From Phoenix dactylifera (taxonomy: Eukaryota; Streptophyta; Magnoliopsida; Arecales; Arecaceae), in NCBI RefSeq assembly GCF_009389715.1, contig NC_052393.1:5766001-5830000 (forward strand): a stretch of 64,000 nt of DNA, in the 5' to 3' direction. The stretch's first letter is position 1. The number at the start of each line of letters is the position of its first letter. Below are positions 33,439 to 45,778 of the stretch, piece by piece. The notes beneath the pieces are model-generated. The model searched no databases. It saw nothing but the letters and a program-made list of their open reading frames with translations, and was not told the origin of the DNA. Both the position numbers and the translations under genes were made by a program.

Positions 33439-36164
33439 AGAATGTAAAACCAGCAGCGCAACATGGGATTATCTTCTTGTATTTTGTGGGCACTGGGAGT
33501 TTTAGAAAGGTCTCCTGCTCGGGACATGGTGCTTGGAATTATGGAGGTGATCCAACGTCGGGCCGGGCCGGGCTCTACAGTAAAAATTAAGTCCGATTCT
33601 TATGTCCAAGACTAGCCTGGCCGGGACATCGGGTCTATAATATTTTATCCAGGCTTGGTCCAACCCTGAACATGTAGTCATTTGGTGCCGGGCTGAGCCG
33701 GTCCAGACTATTTGTTAATATTTCCAGGCTTGGCCTCATTTTCAGATTGGGCATGTTATATTTTTGCTCAGGCCCATCCATGAGCCTATTTTTAGTTTTT
33801 TTGTATCAGGGCATGTATTGTAAACTTTTGTGATTGGTTACATTGAAAAAGAAAAATGAGAGAAGAGAATTGTATTTCTATCTATCAATTACAATGTACA
33901 GAAATAGCCTTTATATAGTACTAGGAGGCTGACGAAGTTTGGCACAATCAATCATAAATCAATCAAGATAAAGTTTGATAAGACCGACTAAGTTTGGCAT
34001 AATCAATCAATCAATCAATGGATTCTAATAGGCTAACTCATTTGAACTTGGAGCAACAGCAATATTGAGGCATGTATTTCAGGCTTGGGTAATTTTTAAT
34101 CCCAAGCAAAGCTTAGTTACGAATGTTCAGATTTATAATCATGATATTGAATATGACAAGTTGTTTCCAAGTTGATTTTCAGCCCTTGCTTACTTTTGGC
34201 AACCCAAAGTCTCGGTCTTGGCATATTTTATGAGTCAAGCTTTTGAATGGGTTTCCATATTGACACTTGTAACAGCTCAAGTAAACCTATTTATGAGCCA
34301 AGCTAAATCTATTTGGCTATAACTAGGTTCATCTATTGTCCATTCCTTTGCGGCAGATCCATATATTTTTCTAGGTATCCATGGCAGGATGATGGGGAGG
34401 TGTAAGATATGGGCATCTACAATTTAACGGTTTGCTTGGTTCACAAACGGATGCATGGCGATATATTGTTTGAAAATTACTTCTATATAAAAATATTTGA
34501 CATACTCATATTTTTTCTGTAGTGCCTTCATCAATTAGACATGGTGCTAGGTCTTTGGCTTTTAAAATTTGCAGAGACTCCTTGTTCCTTCTTGAACTAG
34601 TGGATCATATGGTTAAGTTTCATTCTTATGAGCCATATATTTATAATTGGTCATTCCTAAAATGTTTCATACTATATGACAATATTGGCAAGAGCCTACT
34701 GCTGGTGTTTGTTTAACTCAAACTTGACTCAAACCCGGTCCTAAAATCAATTGCTTTGGTTTCTATACTCAATCCCCCAAACTCCCTTCTTAGATCGATT
34801 AGCACTCTTTATTTTCTGAGGTAACAAGCATAGTGTGAAATTTGAAGTCAATTGATAACGTCACTTTTCGCTCAATCCCCCAAACTCCCTTCTTAGATCG
34901 ATTAGCACTCTTTATTTTCTGAGGTAACAAGCATAGTGTGAAATTTGAAGTCAATTGATAACGTCACTTTTCGCTCGATAAGTTATGTTTATGGCACTTG
35001 CACCTATAGTTAATTTTCTCACTTGGTGTTAGGATTGGTATTCTAGTTTAGGTAACTCCTGGAATTTTGTTGGTTTAATTCATAGAGAACTCTTTGCTTC
35101 GTACTTCATTTTCTTGCTTAATGCAAACACCTAATTTGACGTCGCAACTCACAAATCAATTTTATATTTAAAATTTAATTACAGTAAGCTTCCAGTTATT
35201 AGGGATCATGTAAGCTATATTGCAGTGGTGCATATGAATCAAATTTAAGCCAGTACTTGGATTTCTAATTTAATTTAGTCTAGTAAAGTATTGATAAGCT
35301 TAGCTGAATTTTTCCAAGTAGTATGATCATTAAGGTGTGAAAAAAATCGATAACAACCAGATCTTGATTGATATTAATAATGACTGTAGAGGCCATTTTT
35401 TAATAGTTGTCCTAAGATTTTGCCAAACATATATGTGATTATTTTTTTTTATTCGTATTATTTTATAGATATACTATTGTTTTTATCAATTCAATACTCT
35501 TATTTCTCTCCCTAGAAAAACAAAGTAAAAGAAATATTAAAAGAAGTGTTTTTATGTCAAAGTAAAGATTTACCATGCGGAGAGCCGAGCTGCAAAAAGA
35601 TTTTACGGGCCTATGAATTTTGGACGAAGTGATAGAAAAAAGTTATCATTATAAGAATATGTGCGTCAACCATATCAATAGGTGTTAGGCAACAATCGCA
35701 TGGATATGAGCCCAACCATATTAAAATTATATATTGGATTTTGCCTATCCCATTAATTCCAAACTAAATCTCCACAAAACATTATCAAGTCTTATGGAAT
35801 GGTTAAGAGCCCTATGGAGGGGCATGTGCAGAAAATTGTAGATTAGAATGAGTTATTGTAGGATTTTCGACATATCATGGCCCTATGCTGATGTTGGATT
35901 CACAGCTTTTCATATCGGTCTCCATTTAAATCTTTCAAAGGAACAAAAGCCAATATTCATGACCTACTAGATTTTCCTAAAATTAGCTCTGATGATCTAT
36001 TGCACCTATGTCTCAAGTGACATAAGTTATTAATTTACAAACAGCTGATTGTAAGTATATAATCAAATATATTTCTTATGTTAGTGTAAATAAAATCTTT
36101 ATAATAGTATTCATGGTCAGATGATGGCTTATAGTAATATTGTGACAGCTTTTTTTCAGATTGA
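33439..36164. other. Intergenic with dispersed repeats
   Basis: 33560-33790 holds the GGGCCGGGC-rich dispersed repeat. About 33850-34020 resembles a piece of an old Copia-type LTR on the minus strand with a (CAAT)n run; low confidence. No gene is supported apart from the perfect 103-bp duplication listed separately. Confidence 0.45.
34768..34973. repeat. Perfect 103-bp tandem duplication
   Basis: 34768-34870 and 34871-34973 read as identical, starting CTCAATCCCCCAAACTCCC and ending CGTCACTTTTCG. With no difference between the copies, it is either very recent or an assembly duplication. Confidence 0.95.
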
Positions 36165-36336
36165 TAAATGAAAATTACAGCGGGGTGACAGCATATGTGG
36201 CTAACCACTCCGAAGGAACCCTAAGGGTGGAAAAGAGGGCGATGCCCGGGGCACTTCGTGACTTATTTGCTGATTTCATTGAGTGTCTCCGTACTTGTGA
36301 TGTATGAAATACCTATTTTAGTAAAAAAAAAAAAAA
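36165..36336 (+). mobile_element. LINE 3' end with poly-A
   Basis: The plus strand translates as the last part of the LINE RNase H-region protein (AYVANHSEGTLRVEKRAM, then PGALRDLFADFIECLRTCDV and stop). A short 3' tail and an A run at 36323-36336 follow. Strongly 5'-truncated; the left boundary is approximate. Confidence 0.75.
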
Positions 36337-39300
36337 CAATGGAATCAAGGATTACTACTGCTAGTCTCCGGACAATGCTTTCATTCAACCAATAGAAATG
36401 CCAAACAAAAGGGAGGCACAACCATGTGGACTTGGTCCTTTTCGTTAGTATATTCAGATGGATCTACCCCAAGTTGGATTTGGATCCCCCCCCCCCCCAG
36501 CCAACAAGCTTGATTGACCAACTAAAGCTTTGCTGCTCTTCTTTTATTTCATTTCATTTTATTTTTTTGGCATATATAGACCTTTGGAAACATAATTTAT
36601 TGGATATTCCTTGTTTGACTGACAATGTTGATAAACAATCATTTTAAGTACCATTTAACATTGTTAATCTTCTACATTAATACGGCGGAAAATTTCAATA
36701 CTAAATTTATATTGAGAAGCTATATTTTTTATGAATTTTATATTCAAAACTATCAATGCTATTAGGCAAAGATCTGGAAGTGTGCAATTTTCTAGGTAAA
36801 TAAGGCCATGGTCAAGAGGAGATAGAAATCACCCATCCACCAAGTGTGAAATATAAGAAAAAGGAAAGCACTCTTGGTGACCCATACTAATCACCAAACA
36901 CAGCCATCACCTTTCAGTTTGCAAATTTTATTTTACTATTCTATACTCCTTGAAATAAACCAGGTGTTAACAGCATGCTTTCATACTCAGCTGCATCCTA
37001 TTGAAGAACAAGCCTTCTTTTTTGTTCTCTAAGAGATGAACAATTTTCTTGGATGTTGGAAATTAAACAGTGGTTGACTTGTTCCAACCAATGAAAGTGC
37101 AGTCAACTTTTACCAAACAATAGAAGAACACTGTATACTCAACGATACCATAAACGGGTTATTTATCATGGATACATAGGCCTCGTGCATTTGACCAAGA
37201 TCTAATCACCAACCTCCCCCCTCACCTCAAAAAAAAAGAAGTATTTACAAGAAAAAAAAAAAGGCATTGACCAAAAATGATGGGATTGATAAAAGGATTT
37301 AAATAAAAATAGAGAAGACAATGATTCAAATTCAATACCTTGCTCATCGTTTGCACTAAATTTTTGAAATAATTTATGATGGTTTGTAATATTTTAGGAG
37401 TCATGCTAGGGAGTGGTTGCTTTGTCATGAAAAGTTTCAGAAATTATTGTTGATTCTAAATTGTCGCACCTAAACCACGTAGGCCCAAAAAATTTCAAGT
37501 AACTGATACAGTGGAATACCTAATAGCTCTTCTCATTTTTTTAGTAATGTTATGCAAGCAAAATTGAAGTTGGTGCAATGGTTTATCTACTAGTGCGCCT
37601 AAAAAGACAGGATCTATCAATACGATATCAACATTTCAGAGGGTGCAATTAGCACCTATCCATGAAATATCCGTGGTAACGCAAATTATATAGCCATCCT
37701 AATTGAGTGTTGCATTGTTGAAAGTGATTTTCTTGAAAGATACATTTCTCCCTTTCATCTTCTGTTCTTTTCACGAAACTTAAACTCAATTAGTGGAAAT
37801 CAACCTTTCACCATAATTAGAGAATTATTTTATAAATTCATCATATTTTTCTTGCCCTTTGTTTGCTTCTCATATATATTTTTCTTTTCCTGCCCTTCCA
37901 AAACACATCACTATACTACTTCATGATTCCTCGTGGCTATCTTCTAAATAAGGAAGCTGTGAATCAAAACTTCAATTACAACTTTACAAGGTACACTATG
38001 TGAGAACATGGCATGAATGCACACTTTAGATTTGGCTGAGCTAGGTGATGGCACTATTTGCGACGGAACGATGGAGCTAAATGAAATTTTTCGGGTGCTT
38101 GGGGATTGCAGAGAGCCCAAAGCAAGAAATAAGAGGCGTGTGCAAACAAGTACACATTGACATTAAAAGGAGGCCCTTCCCACGTAATTAAGCATTGTCC
38201 CCACGTCTTTTCTAAAATTTAGCAAAGAATTGATTTCATATATTTCTCCATTTTGGTTTCTTGAGCCTGGTGGATTTCTCTTACGTTTGAGGATATAATG
38301 AGTAGCGTGCCATATAAATTATTCACAGGAAACTTCGATTATCCACTTTTGTCTTGGATCATTGGATGATTGAATCATTTTGAGTAGTACAAGGTGTAAA
38401 ATGAAAGTATAGACCATACTGGGCCAGTTACTCTATAGGCATCATGTGGGTTAGAGAAGGAAAGTTGCTTAAAATACTTTGAAACTTGTTGTCTTCTGAT
38501 TTTATTAAATGTATCAATACTAAAAATATATGAATCATCCGTTTTAGCAAAAAAAAAATAACATAAACCATACCTTTACTAGAATGTTGTCAATCGATTA
38601 AAGTGCTGAGTGTCTCTATTTTGTCCGAGTCATTTTTTAGATTATACTTAAGAGGCTAGTATCTAATTAAAATTTATTAACTAGGTACTTAGTTACTAAC
38701 AACCATCAAGCAATTGCTAAAGATGGAATCTATTATCCATACACCAAAAAGTTCACTAATCTCCTCTTGCAGTGATAGCGTTACTCTGGTTGCATTGCTG
38801 TTGTGTCCCCGGTAGCTAATCCGAGATAATCCCTCCAAAAAGGCATCTGATTCAGGGCATCCTACGGTTGAAATTGCGCTGTCTTCGCCTTAACTTTGGG
38901 ATAAAGATGGCGTGTGTGTCCTTTTTGGAGAGCGCGATACTTCTTTTCCAAGGCATGATTAATTACCATATCAAACACATCATCACCACCGTCCATCCAC
39001 CGATCAACGCTCTCTGAGAACGCAAGGAGCACCGTTACGTCGTCTGCGTCATCTCCGAGGCCAGCCGATGACGGCACCCAGTCAAACTCCAATCCACCCC
39101 GATCTCTGCCCAAATTAGCAACCATTCGCCAAATTAAACCACAATTATAATTATTACTTAATTAAATAACCATCCCCAAAATTCCAGCTAAGCAATTCCC
39201 TTCCCGAGGAAGCCAGCCGTTGTATTTCCCATTTTATTCTTAAAAAAAAGGAATATTAAAAAAAAATCCCCTCCTTTTTAAACCCTTCGTCACCAAGACA

Positions 39301-39358
39301 CGGACCGACACCGCACCAACCCCTCCTCTCTCTCGCTCGCTGTAGTCGGGAGAGAAGC
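36337..39358. other. Intergenic, no recognised gene
   Basis: Contains a poly-C run near 36487. A minus-strand open frame at 39125-38862 (87 aa, acidic middle) lies head-to-head with the next gene, but I do not recognise it and it may be chance. The last 150-200 bp before 39359 are CT-rich and likely promoter and 5' UTR of the membrane-protein gene. Confidence 0.45.
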
Positions 39359-39982
39359 ATGCAGCGGCAGTCGCTCGGGTCGCCGGGCGCGAAGCTCCAG
39401 ATGAGCGGAGCCGCCGGCGGAGGGGACAAGGAGGAGAGGCGAAGGAGCGCTGGTGGAGCGGCGGCGGTGACGGTGCCGGAGGAGGAGCAGATCAAGGCCG
39501 AGAAGCTGATCCGATCGAACTCGAGGACGGAGAGATCCATCCACCTCATCCCTCTCCTCACCGTCCTCTGCTTGCTCCTCCTCTACCTCATCTCCCATGA
39601 CCCCACGCCCATAGGTTTGGTCCTACAGATTTATTCGCAGGGAAAATCTCCTCTCTTCTCTCTCTTTCCCTCACCGCTTTTCGCTATTTTTGCCAGAATT
39701 GGAAAAGCTCGGCGGCGACGCCCGTCTTCTGTTCGACAACGGTACAATGCCGGTCCTAGAACCTTCCGATCCTTTCTAGCGGATATCAGTTTCTTCACTT
39801 TTTCCTTAATTTCGTCTAACTTTTTTTGTTTAAAAAAATTCTGTCGTTTTGCAGCGGGATCGTCGACGGAGATCGGGCGAAATATCGGGGCCGGGATCGG
39901 CGGCGTAACGGCGATTCGGAGTCATCGGGGGCTGAAGGAGGCGAGGAAGCTCCGGCACCGGAAGCTGGGGAGGTTCTCCTAA
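39359..39982 (+). CDS. Small single-pass membrane protein, unknown function, 142 aa
   Basis: Three exons: 39359-39614, 39697-39741 (only 45 nt) and 39855-39982, all with GT-AG borders and phase-1 junctions that join cleanly. The protein starts MQRQSLGSPGAKL, a motif I recall at the N-terminus of a plant family of unknown function. An Ala/Gly/Glu-rich linker follows, then one hydrophobic segment at residues 61-79 (IHLIPLLTVLCLLLLYLIS) and SHDP. The tail carries VTAIRSHRGLKEARK and ends basic, KLGRFS. The basic stretch RSNSRTERS precedes the membrane segment, so the N-terminus may face the cytosol (inference). Reading straight through the introns gives a 207-aa frame with an identical end; the spliced form is favoured because the splice sites are good and the joined product matches the family pattern. 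Confidence 0.75.
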   Translation: MQRQSLGSPGAKLQMSGAAGGGDKEERRRSAGGAAAVTVPEEEQIKAEKLIRSNSRTERSIHLIPLLTVLCLLLLYLISHDPTPIGLVLQIYSQGKSPLFSLFPSPLFAIFARIGKARRRRPSSVRQRYNAGPRTFRSFLADISFFTFSLISSNFFCLKKFCRFAAGSSTEIGRNIGAGIGGVTAIRSHRGLKEARKLRHRKLGRFS

Positions 39983-42127
39983 TGGCCGCGCACGTGCGAC
40001 GGCGTTTGGCTAGGCTCTCCGCACGTGAGTACTCCTGTCTTGACACGTGCCGGACTGTGCTGATCGAAACCAGGGGGTGATTTGCTTTGTTGTATGGGCG
40101 TCGGTTGCATTGATTCGCACTTGCGCTGGATTAATTCACTGTCAATACGATAATTTTTCTATTATTTTGAAAAAATAACAAAAAAAATGCCCTTATTTTT
40201 TTTTGTAAAACTCTATTTTTTATTTTAGTTTAAATAAATATCGATTTTAGTTTCCGATAGGGGTTCTGCTAACGGGCGTCCCGATGGTGCTTAGTAAAGC
40301 GTGCCGCAGGAACTGTGTTCCAGCTGTTATTTGGCTCCCACCGATTAACAGCTGGCGAGCATTATGAGAAGCATGCGGCAACTGTACGGAGCACCAAGGG
40401 GAGCCGGCGATCGATTCCGCTTCGCCGCAGGAGCAGCCTACGGGTCGTTATCATCCATTTGCGATGATGGATCGGTCCGTTGGTTGATTTAATCCCAAGT
40501 ACATTGGATTACGGGGAGGTTTTTTTTTTTTTTTTGGGCACGCCAAAACGATACATGTCAAATATGAATACATTCAAAAAAAAAAAAAAAAAAAGTCAAA
40601 AATAGAAAGTTTCGAAATACACCGGAGATAGAACCTTTTCAGAATAGTTAGTTATATACAAGCCTGCTCAATTTACTGTTTTGTTGGCTTGACGATATAT
40701 GTGCTTTGTCTGTAAGGTTATTTCACTACTGATCATGGTTTGAATGTCTCTGAGCAAGTTTGTACTGTTAAATTATTGAAATTGATACGAAACCAACGAT
40801 GCTATATGAGGCAATTATGTGAAACAATGAGCACAAACACGAGGAACGCCCTCATGTAACATTGTGGTGATATTGGTACATGGAGACCATACAAGAGTTA
40901 TGTTTTGTAATGGTGGGGCAGGAGAAGGGATGTTTGATGCTTGTGAATTTTAGCTGTACGCGCCAGTGGAGCCTCGCTTTGATTGATTAGGAGTGTGGGG
41001 CGTTGGAGCGCCTGGTTCACATGCCGCCATACCTCTGGATCGTTCGTTAGACGTGACATCGCAGGACCGTCCTGGTCCCCATCCATGGCCAATGTGTCCG
41101 CTAACGTTAATGAATCCAGATCAAGTGGATGAAGAGAGTTTCCGGCACTTGGATGTTGACTTGGGTGCCGAGGAACCGAGTTTTGCACAAAACGATCCCC
41201 ACGCAATATTACTTGGCTAGCTTTCATCTCTCTTTTAACCTTTAATTTTTTTTAGTTAAGATAGATGAAAGCATGGATACAAATGATGTGGGGCCGTACT
41301 TATAAAAGATAGATGAAAGTATGTTTAATCCTACATAAGTTATTCGCTGGATAGATTTTGGATACTTATAAAAGATTAAAAAATTTAAATAATATCTTCT
41401 GGCTAGTTATTTTGAATGAGATCCTGAATTATTATAAATAACAAATGTAGCAAAATTCATAATTTTGGCCACTATTCTACGATTTTGGTCTTCGATGTTC
41501 TCCAATGGCCTGGTATTACCATTCAAAGAGGCAACACCGTTGAATTTGATTTTGTCTTATCTTGGTGCTCACGACCTTAGGAGAAAAAAAGCCATGCATA
41601 TTGCAAGCTCATCTTTCGAACCAACTTCTCCCGTAAAGATAATACTAATTCTCACTTTTTCTAGTTTTCGCTTTTGCTGCAACAACTACATAAATCAATG
41701 GGTCATCTGAATTAATACATGGTTGCTTGGTCTTATCATGAAATAGACAACTTAACTCATTAGAAAGAATGGAAAGAAACATTAAATCGGAAAGAAAAGA
41801 AAACAAGGGCCATTGGTTTATAATAAACCATTTTCAACGTGTTTCCGCCTATTCCTGGATTGGTGATGCAGGCTACTTCGGATTTGCAAGACAATAAATG
41901 GATTAGAGGACTCCTCAAATTAGCTCCAGCAACCGATGCTTAAGCTAAAGAAGATTTCTAGCATGAGACGAGGAAGATAAAATAGGAAGCATAAAGAGCT
42001 TAGTAACAATAGCTATAATAATATTAGAGACGCACCTTTCCCATAAAGACTCACAGGCTTATTTATAGCTATATATTCTCGAATTTTTTGTGAATTATAT
42101 CTTAACAGCTTAGAGTCGTGCTATAAC
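39983..42127. other. Intergenic with retroelement relics
   Basis: A T run at 40521-40537 followed by a LINE-tail-like sequence to about 40585 looks like another minus-strand LINE 3' end. 41270-41425 is a degraded relative of the TRIM LTR. No gene is supported; the minus open frame at 41227-40898 was not recognised. Confidence 0.45.
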
Positions 42128-42280
42128 TGTGAGGATCCGTGCAGGCATATGTTTAGTCCCATATCGGTTATCTACTGGGTAGATCTTAGGTGCTTATGCA
42201 GAATCATGGAATCCAAATAATACCGTCCGGCTAATTTTTTTGGTGAGATTCTAGGTTGTTACAAAATGGTATCAGAGCGG
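42128..42280 (+). mobile_element. TRIM-type LTR plus tRNA-Met primer site
   Basis: A 136-bp LTR-like unit begins TGTGAGGATCC at 42128 and ends GTTACA at 42263. TGGTATCAGAGC follows at 42267-42278, the primer-binding site complementary to initiator Met-tRNA. It shares blocks (TTTAGTCCCATATCGG, GGGTAGATCTTA) with the element at 12991. A second LTR was not recognised. Fossil. Confidence 0.7.
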
Positions 42281-44233
42281 ACATGATCCATAACCTATGT
42301 GAGTTAGGAGACACCGCAACGCAGATCCATTGGGATGAGCATAGGTCGATCGTAGTGCTTGCAATTAGATTTGAATAGATTTGAATCCTTGCAATTAGGT
42401 CGATCGTAGTGCTTGCAATATGTTTAGAAAAAAATATCTTCTTGAGCTACGGGGCTTCACGTCCGATGGCATGTAACTTCAGAGATTTTTTGATCAACTC
42501 ATCTCGCTTCTCGACTTGATCCTACTTTCCGACTTGATCGAGATAGACTTGGTTCTGCTCCACTGAGTTCAACCAATCCGATCACATCATATCATCAGAT
42601 GTACTTTCCACCGCATCACAGGAATTCTTTTCTAATTGTCAGGTGAGAGATATGCATACTAGTAGTTCACTAGTTCCCGAGAAACAAGCGCCTAATTCTT
42701 ATCATCTTCACCTAATTAAATGCCACGGTAGCTTTCGTTTAAACTTCCTGCGAGCATTGTTTGCTCTCCTCGAATTGGAATTATACAGCAAATACAACGG
42801 GTAGAATAGCCCCATCACTGATCGACAAAGACTACCCTTAATTTACTCTACAATACTTTGGCTGGACTTATCTGGGGACTTTATCGTACGTGACCTCCCT
42901 TTGTTTGGTTGTCACAAGACAGGAAAGTGACGCTAAATTATTGCGAATGGATCAGAACAGAGCGATCAAGTGGGTCACTTTTCCGGGGCCACCTTTTCTA
43001 ATCTAATTTATAACGGAGAAGGCGCCAGCCCCAACCACCGCTAGTACTATCAGTTTCTCTGTCAACCAAAAATAAAAAAAGACTAATAAAAGGGGGAGAA
43101 TATAAAAAGGGAAAAGAGACAGCATTCATGAGTTTTATGATGAGACGGTGCCTTTTTGTTATTTCAGAGAGTTCATGGCTTTGAAGTGGACATGGGAATT
43201 TCAATCGTAATGTAATAAATAATAACATTTGGGGATAAGGTGGGAATACTGTAATTTATAATTTGGAGGAACGTATTTGGTTTTATGAAGGTATTTATCA
43301 AATTTTCTGCATGCTCAATATCTAAATATTTTCTCCTTCACCGTCTACTTATTGAGTTCATCTTTCACCAGCTAGACATGAGGCTCTTCACACCCTATAC
43401 AATATCTAACATCAATTTTTTTATTATTTTTAAACTGTCCCAAAAGCTAATATTGGTAACTATATCCCATAAATTTTGTACCACCATCCTTGCTCATTCT
43501 AGTACTTATTATGCATTTCATAATTAGCTTTTTCTCATGATCAGATTATATTTAAAGCTCTTCAAGCAACATATATAGTTGGGACTCGATAAAAATTTGC
43601 TAAAAAAGTATCATCTTACAAAACATTACTATAAGAGCTTAACAAATTGCAAACATGAGCACAAGAACTTCCTCTGTTTTTTTTTTTAAAAAGCAGATTT
43701 GGCAATCAAATTCCTGTTTCATATAACCTTCAAATATATCGAGTGCCAATATTAATTTAATTAACTTCATGAACATCTAGTTAATTACGCTAGGAACCAA
43801 ATCTTCATGCAATGTGTCTAATGCTAATTTTACATACCAAAGTTAGTTACGAAGATAAAAAAGAAAAACACCTTTTCATCATTGCAATATTTTTGGACCC
43901 GTCGATGAGACAGGTGCAAAGTCCACATATTTCGGTAGTTTAACATATGACTCATCGCTTAGTTTTTTTTTTTTTTTTCTTGATTCTAGTGGCTATATAT
44001 ATATATTTGGTGTCAGAGCCCGGTGTACCAAAAAAATAAAAAAAATAAAAAAACAGGTGCAAACTCCGTTGCCCTGCCGTCTTAACGATAGGCGTCCCAT
44101 CGGATTTATAAATATGGCTAAGATTCCTTCATCACGAGTCCTCTTACCTCGTTCCCGGGGCATCACATCTATTCGTCAGAACGGAGCACGGCGTGGTCTC
44201 GCCTTTTCCCAATCTAGTAGAAGTTCGCCTTTA
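42281..44233. other. Intergenic, AT-rich
   Basis: 42343-42419 has a 54-bp spaced duplication of AGGTCGATCGTAGTGCTTGC. Poly-T near 43964-43979 is followed by a TA run. No gene is supported. 44045-44233 is the upstream region of the U5 gene. Confidence 0.5.
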
Positions 44234-44244
44234 GTCCCACATCG
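44234..44244 (+). promoter_or_regulatory. Upstream sequence element (USE) of snRNA gene
   Basis: GTCCCACATCG matches the plant snRNA USE consensus RTCCCACATCG. It lies 32 nt upstream of the TATA box, the long spacing typical of Pol II-type snRNA genes. Pol III-type genes such as U6 have about 23-26 nt. Confidence 0.9.
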
Positions 44245-44276
44245 GAAATAAAGCAAGAGTTAAAAGTGCCGATGGG

Positions 44277-44284
44277 TATATGAA
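44277..44284 (+). promoter_or_regulatory. TATA box of U5 snRNA gene
   Basis: TATATGAA lies about 27-30 nt upstream of the inferred RNA start and downstream of the USE. Confidence 0.85.
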
Positions 44285-44303
44285 AGGCTGATCGCCTGCA
44301 GGT

Positions 44304-44421
44304 ACAACCACGCAGCTGCGAGGTGGGCGCAGAGCGAACTATTCTTTCGCCTTTTACTAAAGAATACCGTGTGCCCGCCTCATAAAGCAGCATACGCCAA
44401 TTTTTGGAGGGCTCCTCCCTT
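44304..44421 (+). ncRNA. U5: U5 spliceosomal snRNA
   Basis: Core component of the U5 snRNP, which holds the two exons during splicing. The invariant loop I CGCCTTTTACT is at 44348-44358, closed by TATTCTTT and AAAGAATA. Below it GAGGTGGGCGCA pairs with TGTGCCCGCCTC. The block AGCATACGCC is followed by the Sm site AATTTTTGG at 44399-44407 and a 3' hairpin GGAGGGCTCCTCC. Length of about 118 nt suits plant U5. USE and TATA elements lie upstream, and AGTTCTTAA at 44442-44450 is a weak match to the plant 3'-end box. The 5' and 3' ends are estimated within a few bases. With promoter and all structural parts present it looks functional. Confidence 0.93.
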
Positions 44422-44450
44422 AGTGGGAAGTGGGCCCTAATAGTTCTTAA

Positions 44451-45778
44451 ATAAAATATTGCAAGGGTTTTTTAGTAGATGTGTCGAGTCTGGAGTCAAA
44501 AATAATTTTCAATTAGTTCATCTGATATATATGTATGCACAAAAGATTTGTATAATTTATATTTAGTTATTTTTATATTTTAAAATATTAATAATTTTTA
44601 ATTTTTTAACTTAAAGTAAACATACTATCAAATGAACAGTTTGTGCGTCGAGCCTAATAAGTAATTAAATCTAATAAAAACATCATACCCTTATATGTTA
44701 TCTTAAAATTTCTATTTAACTTGATTAATGTGGCACCATAAACTTGACCTGATTGATCCAAGTAATAAATGACCCAACCTGGCTTAATCCTGATTTAGTT
44801 TAAGATGCGATGAGATCAGAGAAATCTAAAACGGCTCTCAGATTGAGTTGTGTTACAATTGGTAGATTAAAACAATTGTTTCAAATCTGCAGTCTCCAAA
44901 GGATTTTTTTTTTTTTTTTTTTTTGACTCCCACTGGTAATTGAAGTCCCCATGAAACCAATTTTTTGTTGCAGCGTAAGGAGCAACGACACAAAATGCAA
45001 AATTACTCGATATGATGGGAAGAAAACTTCCACCTCCTATCAGAAAAAGCTGTACTATAGTAAGAATGTAGAACATAAGGTGCAAGATTTCATTACACAG
45101 CAACACAACAGATAGGATTAGACGATCACCAGGCTTGCCACCAGATCTGATAGATTATTAAAGCATGTTATTGAAGATACAACTGAATCCATAATTAGAC
45201 TGTAGAGGGAACATGAGGCCACTTCACATAATTACACTGTAAATCACTAAGCAGTTACCAAGCAACGAGTTCCATAAAATGATATGATGCACAAAATTTA
45301 GTTAAACTAATGCATAATTGCCATGGGGCAGAAAAGGCAAGCCTCAGACTCACAAATGGAGTTGAACCAAGTAACATTGCAAAGGCATAATGATAGTAGG
45401 GTCGTGAGGGTCTCCCCTCATCCGGCTCTCTGCAGGGGAATCTCTTACAAATCCGAAATGCCTACTAATGCTGGGGGGCTTCAGCCTGTTGAGTAAGAAC
45501 TTAAAGAACTTCATCACTACCTTGATAGCAAGAACCAAAATGCAAGTCGTCAAGGTAGAAAGGTCAGGGTTTAAAATGATGCATCAGGGAGGAAATACAG
45601 AGAGACATATTTGTACCTATGAGCTACCTATTCTTTGCACACGTCTTCGACCTGATGATAATAACAAAGAGCTACACAAGTTATTAAACAACATCAACCA
45701 ATTCACAGAAGACTGATTCTATGTTCACCACTAGAAACTGAATACACAAAACCATGTCCTTTTCTGTTATACAAAAAC
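44451..45778. other. Spacer between U5 and the BPA1-like gene
   Basis: A T run lies at 44906-44925. The right part probably includes the 3' UTR of the minus-strand gene ending at 45779. No other feature is supported. Confidence 0.5.

Noticed and set aside
38862-39125. 87-aa minus-strand open frame head-to-head with the membrane-protein gene
   Set aside because: No recognised family; it lies in a likely promoter region, and compositional chance cannot be excluded.
39359-39982. 207-codon uninterrupted frame as the main product
   Set aside because: It reads through two short introns with good splice sites. The joined product of 142 aa better fits the protein pattern. Kept only as a possible retained-intron form.
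44057-44251. 64-codon open frame upstream of U5
   Set aside because: It overlaps the USE of the U5 promoter and has no protein signature.
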